64,000 nucleotides of DNA from Synergistaceae bacterium DZ-S4 (GCA_025943965.1 JAPCWD010000005.1:62001-126000), one strand, 5' to 3'; numbered from the stretch's first letter, positions 25,837 to 34,211 are shown. Translations and numbers: made by a program. Notes: generated from the sequence alone by a model not told the origin.

Positions 25837-28062
25837 CTAATATCCGTTTTTAGCATTGCTGATCATTTCCCTTGCCTCGTCTTCGTCGACGAGGATCTCC
25901 CTCGGTTTTGAACCGTCTGCCGGACCCACTATGCCTATCATCTCCATCATGTCGATCAGGCGTGAAGCCCTTGAAAAACCGACTCTCAGCCTGCGCTGGA
26001 GACCGCTTGCGGATGCTATCCCGGTCGACATTACCGTATCGACAGCGTCCTCAAGTAGGTCATCATCGAAAGCGGCGCTGTTATCCATGCCTGAAGGGCC
26101 GCTTCCCTGTCTGTCTATCTCAATGAAATCAGGCATTCCGAAAAGGTTTACAAGGTAGTTGAGCCAGACGCAGAGCACCTGTTCATCCACCCACGGAGAC
26201 TGGATCCTGACGGGTTTTGGATGCCTGGTGGAAAGGAAGAGCAAGTCTCCCTTTCCCAGCAGCTTTTCCGCTCCGGAACAGTCGATTATGGTCCTCGAGT
26301 CTACTGAGCTCGGAAGCGTGAATGCCACCCTCGCCGGGATGTTGGCCTTGATGAGTCCAGTGATCACGTTTACCGAAGGCCTCTGAGTTGCAAGGATCAG
26401 ATGGATGCCGGTAGCCCTTGCCATCTGCGCAAGGCGGCATATGTATTCCTCGACTTCCTTGGGAGCCGTCATCATAAGGTCCGCAAGTTCATCTACAACA
26501 ATAACTATGTTAGGCAGTCTGTCTTTTGGAATGACTTTTTTGTTGAAGTTTTCGAGGTTCCTCACCCTTGCTTTTGCGAACATCGTATAGCGCGACTCCA
26601 TTTCACGTATAGCCCAGGCAAGTACGTGTACCGCCTTCTTTGCATCGGTCACAGGGGGCGTAAGGAGATGCGGGAGCCTGTCGTAGACGGCCATTTCTAC
26701 CCTCTTGGGATCTACCAGTATCATTCTGAGTTCTTCCGGGGTCCTCATCGAACACAGGCCCACTATGCATGAGTTGATAAAGACGCTCTTTCCCGAGCCC
26801 GTGGTTCCTGCCACAAGCAGATGGGGCAGCTCCTCGAGTCCTATGATCACAGAATCCCCGTTTACAGCGACCCCAAAAGGCAGCGGGAGAGCCGTGTCGG
26901 TGTCCTGGTACGCAGTGTCCCCGATAATAGTTCTGAGAGGGATCCCCCTGCGTCTGGGGTTGGGTATCTCGATCCCGACGTAGGGTTTACCGGGTATCGG
27001 GGCCTCGATCCTGAGGCTTGGGACCGCCATCGCGAGCGCTATGTCGTTTGCAAGGACAGCGACTTTATTGACTTTGATGCCCGGGGCAAGCTGTATCCTG
27101 AACTGTATCACCGTGGGGCCTACCAGTATCTCCGCGAGCCTTGCCTCTATGTTGAACTGTCTGAGGGCCTTTATGATTTTTTCTCCCAGAGGCATGGACT
27201 TTTCTTCATCCATCTCGCCCTCGTGAGATTCCTCGTTCCCGAATATCTCAAGGGGCGGCGGGAATATGCCTTCTTCCGCCCCCTCGAATGATCCCTCGTC
27301 ATCAAGGTTGAATTCAGGGTCCTGTATCTCCTCTGAAATATATAACGAGCCTTCCGTTCCATACTGGCCAAGTCCTGTGACCGTGACAGGGGGTAGGTCC
27401 GTTTCGTCCGCGGCAGGGCCAAAATAGTCCGCCCCATCATATTCAGTTATGTTGGGAGCATCACCGGATAATTCCTTCTCAGGCCTTTCCTTGTCTTTTT
27501 TGTGAAAACAGTTGAATATTGAAGAACCGGGCAGTTTTTTGTTAATAAATAAAGGTATATCATACAATAATAATGATATGTATATTGAGAGAGCTCCTGC
27601 TATGAATGTGCCGAAGGCTCCAAGCATCGAGAATATCTCTGAGGCAAAAGATGCACCGAAGGCTCCGGGCGAGAGCCAGAGCGGGTATACTGCATTGCCG
27701 GAGGTCATTGCATTCAGACCCAGAAGAAGCGATGCCGTCATGAAAACAAGGAGTGTCCCGAGGGACTGTCTCACGAAGTGGGGGATCTTTCTTGAAAGCA
27801 GTCTCGAAAGACTGAAATAGAGGGCGAAAAGGATGGGTATTATCGAGGCTCCGCCAATAGATCCAAGTATGGACGAAGAGATGTCCTGTCCGAGCATGCC
27901 TGTCCATGGCGTGTAGAATGATGCAGTCAGGTAAATGGACAGCACGGCAAGGACTATGTAAGCGAGCCTTGCCCACGTTCCTCCCGCCGGCTGTCCGGCT
28001 TTTGCCTTAGGCTGCCGCGGAGCCGGTCTTTCATCCTTTTTTGCTTTTTTTCTGAAGATCAT
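25837..28062 (-). CDS. ftsK: DNA translocase FtsK/SpoIIIE
   Basis: Septal DNA pump that clears chromosomes during division. About 741 residues: four N-terminal membrane segments (roughly residues 30-55, 65-90, 97-122, 140-170), a charged linker, the motor domain with LLVAGTTGSGKSVFIN (Walker A) and VIVVDELADLMM (Walker B), and a C-terminal winged-helix gamma domain that reads orientation sequences. An in-frame GTG at 28074 lies too close to the ribosome site GGAGG, so ATG 28062 is used; this start is uncertain. The 5' end follows directly on tldD. Confidence 0.95.
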   Translation of the reverse strand: MIFRKKAKKDERPAPRQPKAKAGQPAGGTWARLAYIVLAVLSIYLTASFYTPWTGMLGQDISSSILGSIGGASIIPILFALYFSLSRLLSRKIPHFVRQSLGTLLVFMTASLLLGLNAMTSGNAVYPLWLSPGAFGASFASEIFSMLGAFGTFIAGALSIYISLLLYDIPLFINKKLPGSSIFNCFHKKDKERPEKELSGDAPNITEYDGADYFGPAADETDLPPVTVTGLGQYGTEGSLYISEEIQDPEFNLDDEGSFEGAEEGIFPPPLEIFGNEESHEGEMDEEKSMPLGEKIIKALRQFNIEARLAEILVGPTVIQFRIQLAPGIKVNKVAVLANDIALAMAVPSLRIEAPIPGKPYVGIEIPNPRRRGIPLRTIIGDTAYQDTDTALPLPFGVAVNGDSVIIGLEELPHLLVAGTTGSGKSVFINSCIVGLCSMRTPEELRMILVDPKRVEMAVYDRLPHLLTPPVTDAKKAVHVLAWAIREMESRYTMFAKARVRNLENFNKKVIPKDRLPNIVIVVDELADLMMTAPKEVEEYICRLAQMARATGIHLILATQRPSVNVITGLIKANIPARVAFTLPSSVDSRTIIDCSGAEKLLGKGDLLFLSTRHPKPVRIQSPWVDEQVLCVWLNYLVNLFGMPDFIEIDRQGSGPSGMDNSAAFDDDLLEDAVDTVMSTGIASASGLQRRLRVGFSRASRLIDMMEMIGIVGPADGSKPREILVDEDEAREMISNAKNGY

Positions 28063-28063
28063 A

Positions 28064-29434
28064 TCAGGCTTCACTGCCTCCTACAGTCATCCCTTCGATC
28101 AGCATCGACGGCTGTCCGTCAGTAACGGGGACGCTCTGTCCTGATTTCCCGCATACCCCCGGATCCATGCAGAGGTCGCTGCCCAAGGCAATGATATTTT
28201 CAAGCACCGCAGGTCCGTTGCCTGTAAGGATAGCTCCCTTTACCGGGTGTGACACTCTGCCCTTTTTAATTATATATGCTTCTGAGACATAAAAGACAAA
28301 ATCACCCGTGGTCGGGTTTACCTCCCCGCCGCCCATCTTCTTTACGAGAAGCCCCCTGTCTGTCATTGCAAGCATCGAATCGAAGTCAGAAGCACCAGGA
28401 GCCAGAAGCGTGTTGCTCATTCTGGGTACCGGGATGTTCCTGTATGACTGTCTCCTGCCATTTCCGGTCAGGGGCAGGCCGGAGGTTTTTGCAGTCAGGA
28501 TGTCCGTAAGGTACGATCTCAGTATCCCGTTTTCGATCAGAACGTTCCTGCGCGCCGGGGTGCCCTCGTCGTCAAACCTGTAGGAACCGTACAGGGAAGG
28601 GATCGTCGGGTCATCGATCATCGTGACAGACTCATGTGCGACTTTCTCTCCTATTTTATCCCTGTAGACGGAGTGGTCCTTCTCTACGATATCAGCTTCA
28701 AGGCCGTGTCCGCAGGCTTCATGGATCACAGTGCCTCCCGCCTCCCCTGCCAGAAGGACCTTCATCCTACCCGCCGGGCATGGTTTTGCGTCCAGCATAA
28801 GAAGCGCTCTTTCCAGCGCAGCGAATGCCACATCTTCAGGGTCTGAACCGGACCAGAAATCCTTGTGGGGAATGGCCATGCTCCGTCTCTCTGAAGCTGT
28901 CTGAAGAATGCCGTCCTTCTCAGCAATGACCATTGCGGAGAAGCTGCAGTAGGTTCTTGAATCTTCCGCGCACCTGCCGTCTGAACGTATGATGAGGACG
29001 TTTCTTTTTGATATGTTGTACCTGAAGGCCGCCTGCCTGACATATTTGGATCCTTTCCTGATCTTGAGGTCAAGTTCTTTCATGTAGCTTATATCGGGGG
29101 GCAGCATCTTTTCTTCCATGGTCAGAACGGGTCCGCGATCGTTTCCCGGCGGATCGGGCAGGGTCCCGAAAGCAGAAGACTCAGCCTCGGAGAGTATCCG
29201 GGATATGGCAGAAGGCGATGTCCCGGGGGAATGCGAATAAAAGGTCCTGTCCCCGACTATTATCCTTGCTCCCGATCCGTCGGCGTTCGAAGATGCAAGC
29301 TCTTCGATCCTTCCGTCCTCATAGTGCGCCGAGTGTGCTGTTCCCGCCTGTATGAAAATATCTGAGTGCAGGGCACCTTTTTTATCTGTATCCGCAAGTC
29401 TCTGGGTCATCGTTTCGATCACTCTGTTGATCAT
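28064..29434 (-). CDS. tldD: TldD-like metalloprotease
   Basis: PmbA/TldD family zinc protease; in E. coli TldD acts with TldE in peptide maturation and degradation. The metal motif is seen in VIHEACGHGLEAD (HExxxH, near residue 235). The 456-residue product has the usual length, with GSYRFDDEGTPARRN and NTLLAPG further on. Start ATG 29434 overlaps the upstream stop as ATGA, with AGGAGAG before it. No TldE/PmbA partner is encoded in this window. Confidence 0.92.
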   Translation of the reverse strand: MINRVIETMTQRLADTDKKGALHSDIFIQAGTAHSAHYEDGRIEELASSNADGSGARIIVGDRTFYSHSPGTSPSAISRILSEAESSAFGTLPDPPGNDRGPVLTMEEKMLPPDISYMKELDLKIRKGSKYVRQAAFRYNISKRNVLIIRSDGRCAEDSRTYCSFSAMVIAEKDGILQTASERRSMAIPHKDFWSGSDPEDVAFAALERALLMLDAKPCPAGRMKVLLAGEAGGTVIHEACGHGLEADIVEKDHSVYRDKIGEKVAHESVTMIDDPTIPSLYGSYRFDDEGTPARRNVLIENGILRSYLTDILTAKTSGLPLTGNGRRQSYRNIPVPRMSNTLLAPGASDFDSMLAMTDRGLLVKKMGGGEVNPTTGDFVFYVSEAYIIKKGRVSHPVKGAILTGNGPAVLENIIALGSDLCMDPGVCGKSGQSVPVTDGQPSMLIEGMTVGGSEA

Positions 29435-29679
29435 TCTATCTCTCCTGTCGCTTCTCTTGTCCCGGTCATGATGATATCAAGCCCTTCACTTTTCAGGCCT
29501 TCGATGCATTCCATCATGTCACCCAGCAATTCCGCCGGGGTGAATACTGTGACCTCTCCCTTTTTGGCATCCTCGGTCTTAAGAAAGCCCAGTCCTTCGC
29601 AGGCATCTATGGTCCAGCTGATATAGTATATATCCTTTTGCGGGACCCTCAGCGATATCTCACATATCTGAGGCCTCAC
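29431..29679 (-). CDS. DUF4911-like small protein
   Basis: 82-residue protein of unknown function. The pattern LRVPQKDIYYISWTIDACEGLGFLKTEDAKKGEVTV resembles DUF4911 proteins of anaerobes, which are typically found next to envelope or tldD-type genes. No signal peptide or membrane segment. It starts with GTG 29679 overlapping the mltG stop as GTGA, with GGGAGGGG as ribosome site, and ends overlapping tldD. Position argues that it is a real, co-translated gene; function is unknown. Confidence 0.75.
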   Translation of the reverse strand: MRPQICEISLRVPQKDIYYISWTIDACEGLGFLKTEDAKKGEVTVFTPAELLGDMMECIEGLKSEGLDIIMTGTREATGEIE

Positions 29680-30683
29680 TCGGTCCCCTCCCGCTGTTTT
29701 CTCAGGTGTTCCTCATATGTCCTGCTGAATATGTGATTTCCTTCAGACGTAGCAAAGAAGAAGAGATAGTCTGTCTTGGCAGGCTCCAGAGCGCTGATCC
29801 AGGAATCCTCGGACGGGACGGAGATCGGTCCCGGAGGAAGGCCGTAGTTCCTGTAAGTGTTGTACGGAGAGTCTATCTCAAGGTCCTTATAAGTGAGGCT
29901 CTTCTTTTTAATGCCAGCCTCGTCCCAGCAATATATGACCGTCGCGCACGACTGCAGGGGCATCCGTTTGTCAAGCCTGTTGAGGAATATCCCGGCAAGT
30001 ATCGGGCGTTCCTCACTGATCCTTGCCTCGCCTTCAACGATGGAAGCAAGTACTCCCCTCTGTGACGTGAACTTTTCGTCCGCGCCATCCGGAAGACGCT
30101 TCCCCACCCTTTCCATCCAGAGCCCCGATGCCCTTCTTACCGTCTGAGATGCGAGGCTGTTGCCGGGGGCCAGCGAATAGGTCTCAGGCAGCAGAAAGAC
30201 GATCCTGTCCTTTGGATCGTCAGGAAGCAGCTCATGAAGTTCGGTCGGGAAATTGCCTTTTTCAGAAAGGGCTTTCAGCAGCCCGTCGTTGCCGTCGGGA
30301 AGTTTCAGCGCGGCGTTAAGCGAGCTGTACCTTGTCCCCGGTATGATAGTCACCGTGTGCGCCACAGGAGTGGCTGTCCTGAGCTGGTTTGCCACCGATA
30401 CCTCGCTGCCCGGGGCAATAAGATAAGTTCCCGGACGCAGAGTTTTGTCCATCTCAAGCCTGATCATCCATTTGATGAGCCTGTTGGCGTCTTTGACCGC
30501 CCCTGCGTCTTTGATCGCCCTGGCGGCCTCTCCGGCGGACATCCCGCCTGTGATGGTCACTTCGACCTTTTTTGCTGAAGATGCGAACAGATCCGGATAT
30601 AGGCCCGGCATGACGAAACAAAGCAGACAGAAAAGGATCAGGGCGGCAGCGTGGGGTATCATGTCTCTCTTTCTGTTATTCAA
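29676..30683 (-). CDS. mltG: Endolytic transglycosylase MltG (YceG-like)
   Basis: Membrane-anchored lytic transglycosylase that cuts nascent peptidoglycan strands. One N-terminal membrane segment (residues ~10-32), a LysM-like region (VEVTITGGMSAGEAAR), and the catalytic domain with LASIVEGEARISEERPILAG (catalytic Glu near residue 218) and MPLQSCATVIY. At 335 residues it is the usual size. The start appears to be TTG 30683, with AAGGAGAG seven bases upstream; an in-frame ATG lies seven codons later. First gene of the mltG-DUF4911-tldD-ftsK run. Confidence 0.94.
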   Translation of the reverse strand: MNNRKRDMIPHAAALILFCLLCFVMPGLYPDLFASSAKKVEVTITGGMSAGEAARAIKDAGAVKDANRLIKWMIRLEMDKTLRPGTYLIAPGSEVSVANQLRTATPVAHTVTIIPGTRYSSLNAALKLPDGNDGLLKALSEKGNFPTELHELLPDDPKDRIVFLLPETYSLAPGNSLASQTVRRASGLWMERVGKRLPDGADEKFTSQRGVLASIVEGEARISEERPILAGIFLNRLDKRMPLQSCATVIYCWDEAGIKKKSLTYKDLEIDSPYNTYRNYGLPPGPISVPSEDSWISALEPAKTDYLFFFATSEGNHIFSRTYEEHLRKQREGTE

Positions 30684-30744
30684 GAAATTCTCTCCTTATT
30701 CTCTCCGGCTTTTCCCATGCACTGACGGTCAGGCGCACGTAGGA

Positions 30745-30773
30745 ATTATACCCGCAATGGCGATAAGGTTAAA
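30745..30773 (-). promoter_or_regulatory. Candidate mltG promoter
   Basis: On the minus strand TTTAAC (30773-30768), 17 bases, TATAAT (30750-30745). It lies 62 bases before the mltG start and is divergent from the serine-operon promoter 105 bases away. Confidence 0.5.
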
Positions 30774-30877
30774 TAGCGAAGTTACCGGGAACGATGGAAC
30801 AAACATAGCGAGCGGTTGCTCAGCCGCCTTTAGAACTGCTTCACCATGATGATGTTTAACTATGTTTAAAAAAATGC

Positions 30878-30906
30878 TTGACATTTAGACTGAAGGAGAG
30901 TATATA
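30878..30906 (+). promoter_or_regulatory. Strong promoter of the serine operon leader
   Basis: TTGACA (30878-30883), 17 bases, TATATA (30901-30906): a perfect -35 and a 4-of-6 -10 at ideal spacing. Predicted transcription starts near 30913, giving a leader of about 270 bases before the first structural gene. Confidence 0.88.
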
Positions 30907-30947
30907 TGTTAACCATTCAACGGATACACTTGAAAGGGGCGCGGAAA

Positions 30948-31058
30948 ATGAGGGAAACAAAGGCACTTGTCTATGCTGGCATATCGTCATCTCTCTCCTC
31001 CGGCGTTTCTTCCTCATGCGGCGGTTCCGGTTGTCATTGCCGGTCCCGAAACGTGTAA
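30948..31058 (+). CDS. Serine/glycine/cysteine-rich leader peptide of the serine operon
   Basis: A 36-codon frame starts at ATG 30948, eight bases after AAAGGGG (30933-30939), and stops at TAA 31056. It contains 10 Ser (positions 13-15, 17, 18, 21-23, 27, 33), 5 Gly and 3 Cys; the core reads SSSLSSGVSSSCGGSGCHC. Serine codons TCG, TCA, TCT and TCC are all used. Serine is the product of the operon that follows, and Gly and Cys derive from it. Its last codons coincide with the antiterminator segment. Inference: a regulatory leader peptide whose translation senses charged tRNA-Ser. An alternative, a small bacteriocin or modified-peptide precursor, is less likely because no processing genes are nearby. 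Confidence 0.82.
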   Translation: MRETKALVYAGISSSLSSGVSSSCGGSGCHCRSRNV

Positions 31059-31119
31059 CCGATGGATAGAGAGTATCTTCAAAATTTCTAGAACATCAAG
31101 GCGTTTCAGGGACCGGAAG
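31040..31119 (+). promoter_or_regulatory. Antiterminator pairing of the serine attenuator
   Basis: CCGGTCCC plus GAAACG (31040-31053) is complementary to CGTTTC plus GGGACCGG (31102-31116), 14 bp with a single bulged A (31108). The second segment is also the 5' arm of the terminator, so the two structures exclude each other. A ribosome at the leader stop codon (31056) would cover 31040-31053 and favour termination; one stalled on the earlier Ser codons would leave it free. CGTTTC at 31004-31009 could also pair with GAAACG at 31048-31053 as a protector stem. Confidence 0.8.
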
Positions 31120-31142
31120 GAATTCTTCCGGTCCCTTTTTTT
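31109..31142 (+). terminator. Attenuator terminator before the serine operon
   Basis: GGGACCGGAAG (31109-31119) pairs perfectly with CTTCCGGTCCC (31125-31135), 11 bp with a 5-base loop, followed by seven T (31136-31142). It lies 40 bases before the first structural gene and downstream of a strong promoter, so it can only act by attenuation. Confidence 0.95.
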
Positions 31143-31181
31143 CCGGATTTATAGATCAATATTACTAAGGAGGAGAATGCA

Positions 31182-32330
31182 ATGAATACGAAATATCTGT
31201 TGACCCCCGGTCCGGTGGAACTGCCGGCAGAAGTGCTGAGAGCGGGAGCGCGTCCGCTTATAGGACACAGGTGTCCCGCCTTTTCCGAGCTTTTCACGGG
31301 CATCGAGAACAAGCTGAGGGAACTTTTGAAAAGTGAAGGCCCGGTAGTGATCCTTCCGTCCTCTGGGACAGGTGCCCTTGAGTGCATGGCTGTGAACTTC
31401 CTTGAGAAGGGAGACAAGTTCATTTCCGTATCATGCGGGGTTTTCGGCAGCAGGTTCCGTGAGATCGCGCTGAGAACAGGCGCGGAAGGCATCAACATAG
31501 ACGTTGAATTCGGCGACTCTGTCACACCGGGGCTGGTTGCGGAAGCCGTCAGAACCGATCCCGGCTGCAAAGTGCTGATGATAACTCAGAATGAGACTTC
31601 GACTGCGGTAGTCAACCCCATAAAAGAAATCATAGCAGCCATCCCCGAAAAAGACCGCCCCCTCATACTCGTGGACGGTGTCAGCTCGGTCGGTGCAATG
31701 GAATGCTTCCCTCAGGAATGGGGCGTCGACGCAATAGGCACAGCTTCGCAGAAGGGGCTCCTCACGCCTCCCGGGCTCGGGCTGGTATGGCTTTCGAAGA
31801 GAGCATGGAAGGCCCTTGAGGGAAAGACCTGCCCCAGCTACAGCTATGACCTAAAGCTCCACAGGAAGGACCTTGAAGCCAAGTCTCCTGCCAACCCCTT
31901 CACTCCCCCTGTCTCGCTCTACTACGCACTTGACGAGGCGCTGGACGAGATACTGGAAGCCGGTACCGAAACCTGGTTCAGGTCGAGAAAAAAATATGCA
32001 GATACCCTTGCCGCAGGCCTCGAAGTCATGGGCTTCGAACTTCTGGTCAAACGCCCCGAGGCGCGTTCTCCGGGAGTTACTGCCTTTAAATTCCCGGGCG
32101 GTGATACAGAAGCGGTACGCAAAAAACTTCGTGCAATGGGTATAGAAACTGCCGGAGGACAGGGGAAGCTCAAAGGAGAGCTTATCAGGGTCGCGCATTA
32201 CAACAACTGGGGATGGCCGGAACTTTGCATCATCCTCGGATCGCTCTACGGTGCAGCTGAGATGGCGGGCAAAGTAAAAGGTGATTTCCTCGCGGAAGCC
32301 TGGAATGTCTGGAATAGGGAGGATCAGTGA
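31182..32330 (+). CDS. Class V aminotransferase (alanine-glyoxylate/serine-pyruvate family), probable phosphoserine transaminase
   Basis: Pyridoxal-phosphate enzyme of 382 residues. Family segments are LLTPGPVELPAEVL at the N-terminus, SSGTGALE near residue 61, VDGVSSVGAMEC near 164 and the PLP-lysine region TASQKGLLTPPG with Lys 191. The family covers alanine-glyoxylate, serine-glyoxylate and serine-pyruvate transaminases. Here it precedes and overlaps serA under one promoter, so it probably performs the SerC step (3-phosphohydroxypyruvate to phosphoserine), as proposed for similar serA-linked enzymes in some archaea and Thermotoga. ATG 31182 has AAGGAGGAG at 31168-31176. Catabolic serine use is an alternative, but the Ser-type attenuator argues for biosynthesis. 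Confidence 0.88.
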   Translation: MNTKYLLTPGPVELPAEVLRAGARPLIGHRCPAFSELFTGIENKLRELLKSEGPVVILPSSGTGALECMAVNFLEKGDKFISVSCGVFGSRFREIALRTGAEGINIDVEFGDSVTPGLVAEAVRTDPGCKVLMITQNETSTAVVNPIKEIIAAIPEKDRPLILVDGVSSVGAMECFPQEWGVDAIGTASQKGLLTPPGLGLVWLSKRAWKALEGKTCPSYSYDLKLHRKDLEAKSPANPFTPPVSLYYALDEALDEILEAGTETWFRSRKKYADTLAAGLEVMGFELLVKRPEARSPGVTAFKFPGGDTEAVRKKLRAMGIETAGGQGKLKGELIRVAHYNNWGWPELCIILGSLYGAAEMAGKVKGDFLAEAWNVWNREDQ

Positions 32331-32332
32331 TC

Positions 32333-33985
32333 ATGGCTGATAAAAACAGAAAGTGGAAGGTACTGGTCGCGGAGACCGTAGGAGAGGCGGGCCTCCAGAT
32401 GCTAAGGGAGGCACCCGACATAGAATTGATAGAAGAAGTTGGAATGTCCCGCGAAAGTTTGATCAAAAAACTGCCCGAAATGGACGCAGTGCTCACCAGG
32501 AGCGGAACGAAAATGGATGAGGAAGCCCTGAACGCGGCAGTCAACCTGAAGGTGGTCGCACGGGCAGGTGTCGGTGTGGACAATGTCAACGTTCCGGTCG
32601 CAAGCCGCAAGGGCGTTGTGGTTATCAACGCACCCACAGGTAATACTCTCGCGGCGGCGGAACTTACGATGGCCCTTATGCTGGCCCTTGTAAGGAAGGT
32701 GCCTCAGGCCTTTGGTTCGCTTAGGAGCGGAGAATGGGACAGGAAGAGGTTTTCCGGTCACCAGCTCAGCGGCAAGAAGGTCCTTGTCCTCGGCCTCGGA
32801 AGGATCGGGGCGGCGGTAGCCCAGCGCTGCCGGGCATTTGGTATGGATGTTTTTGCATACGACCCCTACACGCCCAAAAAGAAGGCCGAATCGCTGGGTA
32901 TCCCGATGAGGGATGACCTGGCTGACGCACTTTCGATAGCGGATGTGGTGACCCTTCACATGCCCCTTACTTCAGATACGTCCGGCATGATAGACGAAAA
33001 AATGTTGAGAGCTTTTAAGAAGGGCGCATATCTGATCAACTGCGCCAGGGGCGGCATCGTCGACGAAAAGGCTGCCGCCGAGGCTGTAAGAGAGGGACGG
33101 CTGTCCGGCATAGCATTCGATGTCTACACATCAGAACCTCTTGGTAATGACCATCCGTTCCTGGCAAAGGACATCGAGGACAGGATAGTCATCACCCCGC
33201 ATCTTGGAGCAAGCACAGAAGAGGCTCAGACAGAGGTCGCGAAGATCGCTGCGGAGAACATGATCGCCGCTTTGCGCGGAGAGCCTTACGAACATGCGGT
33301 AAACCTCCCCTTCCTTGAGCAGAAGCTGAACAAGGCGCAGAAAGCGTTTCTGCAGCTTTCCAGAAAAATGGGAGTACTCGGGGCAAAGCTGGCCGAGGTA
33401 GAGTGCGGGGCTGTCCATGGCTGCCATATAATGCTGAGGGGAGATCTATTCTGCGAAGAAGAACCTATGCCCAACAGGCTGTGCGCTTACAGTATCGCGG
33501 TTCTCAAAGGCCTTTTTGAAGTGAGCCGCGGACCCGAAGTCTCTTACATGCTTGCCCCTCTTCTCGCCAAGGACAGCGGACTTGCCGTTGATGAGGGATT
33601 CGGCGAGGCCAGGACGTACAAGAATACCGTGGAGCTTACGCTTGATGCGGAAAAATGCAGCGTATCACTTATAGGCACCATCACGGAAGAGGGCCGCATG
33701 AGAGTGGTCAAGGTAAACGACTACTGGCTCGATTTCGTACCCAACGGAAAGCTTATACTCTTCCAGAACCACGACAGGCCCGGCGTGATCGGGAAAATCG
33801 GCAACATCCTGGGTGAATCTAAGATCAACATCGCCAACTTCGCCTTGGGGAGGAAGGACAACAGCGGCCTTGCGCTCGGAGCGCTTGAAGTGGACAGCGA
33901 CATCGACGACAAGACAAAGAAAAAGCTTGAGAAAAGCGGAGATATGATCTGGCTGGCACTGATCGACTTCACAGAGACGGAATAA
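32333..33985 (+). CDS. serA: D-3-phosphoglycerate dehydrogenase
   Basis: Oxidises 3-phosphoglycerate to 3-phosphohydroxypyruvate, the entry step to serine. The 550-residue protein is the long type: catalytic and NAD-binding domains (VLGLGRIGAAVAQR near residue 146; NCARGGIVDE with catalytic Arg; ITPHLGASTEEA with catalytic His), an intervening regulatory domain, and a C-terminal ACT domain (LILFQNHDRPGVIGKIG from ~475) that normally binds serine. A GTG at 32327 opens the frame, but ATG 32333 has GGGAGGAT nine bases upstream. It overlaps nothing but follows the aminotransferase stop by two bases. Confidence 0.96.
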   Translation: MADKNRKWKVLVAETVGEAGLQMLREAPDIELIEEVGMSRESLIKKLPEMDAVLTRSGTKMDEEALNAAVNLKVVARAGVGVDNVNVPVASRKGVVVINAPTGNTLAAAELTMALMLALVRKVPQAFGSLRSGEWDRKRFSGHQLSGKKVLVLGLGRIGAAVAQRCRAFGMDVFAYDPYTPKKKAESLGIPMRDDLADALSIADVVTLHMPLTSDTSGMIDEKMLRAFKKGAYLINCARGGIVDEKAAAEAVREGRLSGIAFDVYTSEPLGNDHPFLAKDIEDRIVITPHLGASTEEAQTEVAKIAAENMIAALRGEPYEHAVNLPFLEQKLNKAQKAFLQLSRKMGVLGAKLAEVECGAVHGCHIMLRGDLFCEEEPMPNRLCAYSIAVLKGLFEVSRGPEVSYMLAPLLAKDSGLAVDEGFGEARTYKNTVELTLDAEKCSVSLIGTITEEGRMRVVKVNDYWLDFVPNGKLILFQNHDRPGVIGKIGNILGESKINIANFALGRKDNSGLALGALEVDSDIDDKTKKKLEKSGDMIWLALIDFTETE

Positions 33986-34037
33986 GAGAGCGCAGGACAG
34001 ACACTTAAGGCACACCGGCGGCGGGGGCAGACTTGAT

Positions 34038-34066
34038 TTGCAGGCACTTTCCCTGCCGCTTATAAT
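34038..34066 (+). promoter_or_regulatory. Promoter of the small EamA-type membrane gene
   Basis: TTGCAG (34038-34043), 17 bases, TATAAT (34061-34066), 53 bases after the serA stop. A leader of roughly 140 bases follows. Confidence 0.65.
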
Positions 34067-34072
34067 TTAAAA

Positions 34073-34197
34073 GGACGGTCTTTTTTTTCTCACCTTTGAC
34101 CGTTTGCTTTAGTGGGAGCATCTGATATATGATAGTCTGGCAAAAGCCGAATGCCTGCCGGCAGTTCGGGCTGCAGGGGAAGCGAGGATCCCCGACT
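34073..34197 (+). other. Structured leader of the EamA-type gene
   Basis: The leader holds a run of eight T near its start and two hairpins close to the ribosome site. The first pairs 34147-34155 with 34160-34169 (9 bp, one bulged G, 4-base loop); the second pairs GGGGA (34176-34180) with TCCCC (34189-34193). The ribosome site GGAGG (34198-34202) starts five bases later. I do not recognise a known riboswitch. Structure and position suggest translation-level control. Confidence 0.45.
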
Positions 34198-34211
34198 GGA
34201 GGACAGAGCAC

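Noticed and set aside
30907-31142. A T-box (tRNA-binding) leader upstream of the serine operon
   Set aside because: A Ser T-box was the first idea, but the conserved UGGNACCGCG-type bulge is absent, and the antiterminator is instead supplied by the segment overlapping the leader peptide's end.
34069-34088. Intrinsic terminator after serA at the eight-T run
   Set aside because: The stem before the T-run is only six weak pairs, and the run lies just downstream of the predicted start site of the EamA-gene promoter, so it is more likely part of that leader.
34073-34211. Guanidine riboswitch before the small membrane protein
   Set aside because: The ACGR loops of mini-ykkC and the conserved ykkC core are not seen, and the protein lacks the SMR signature.
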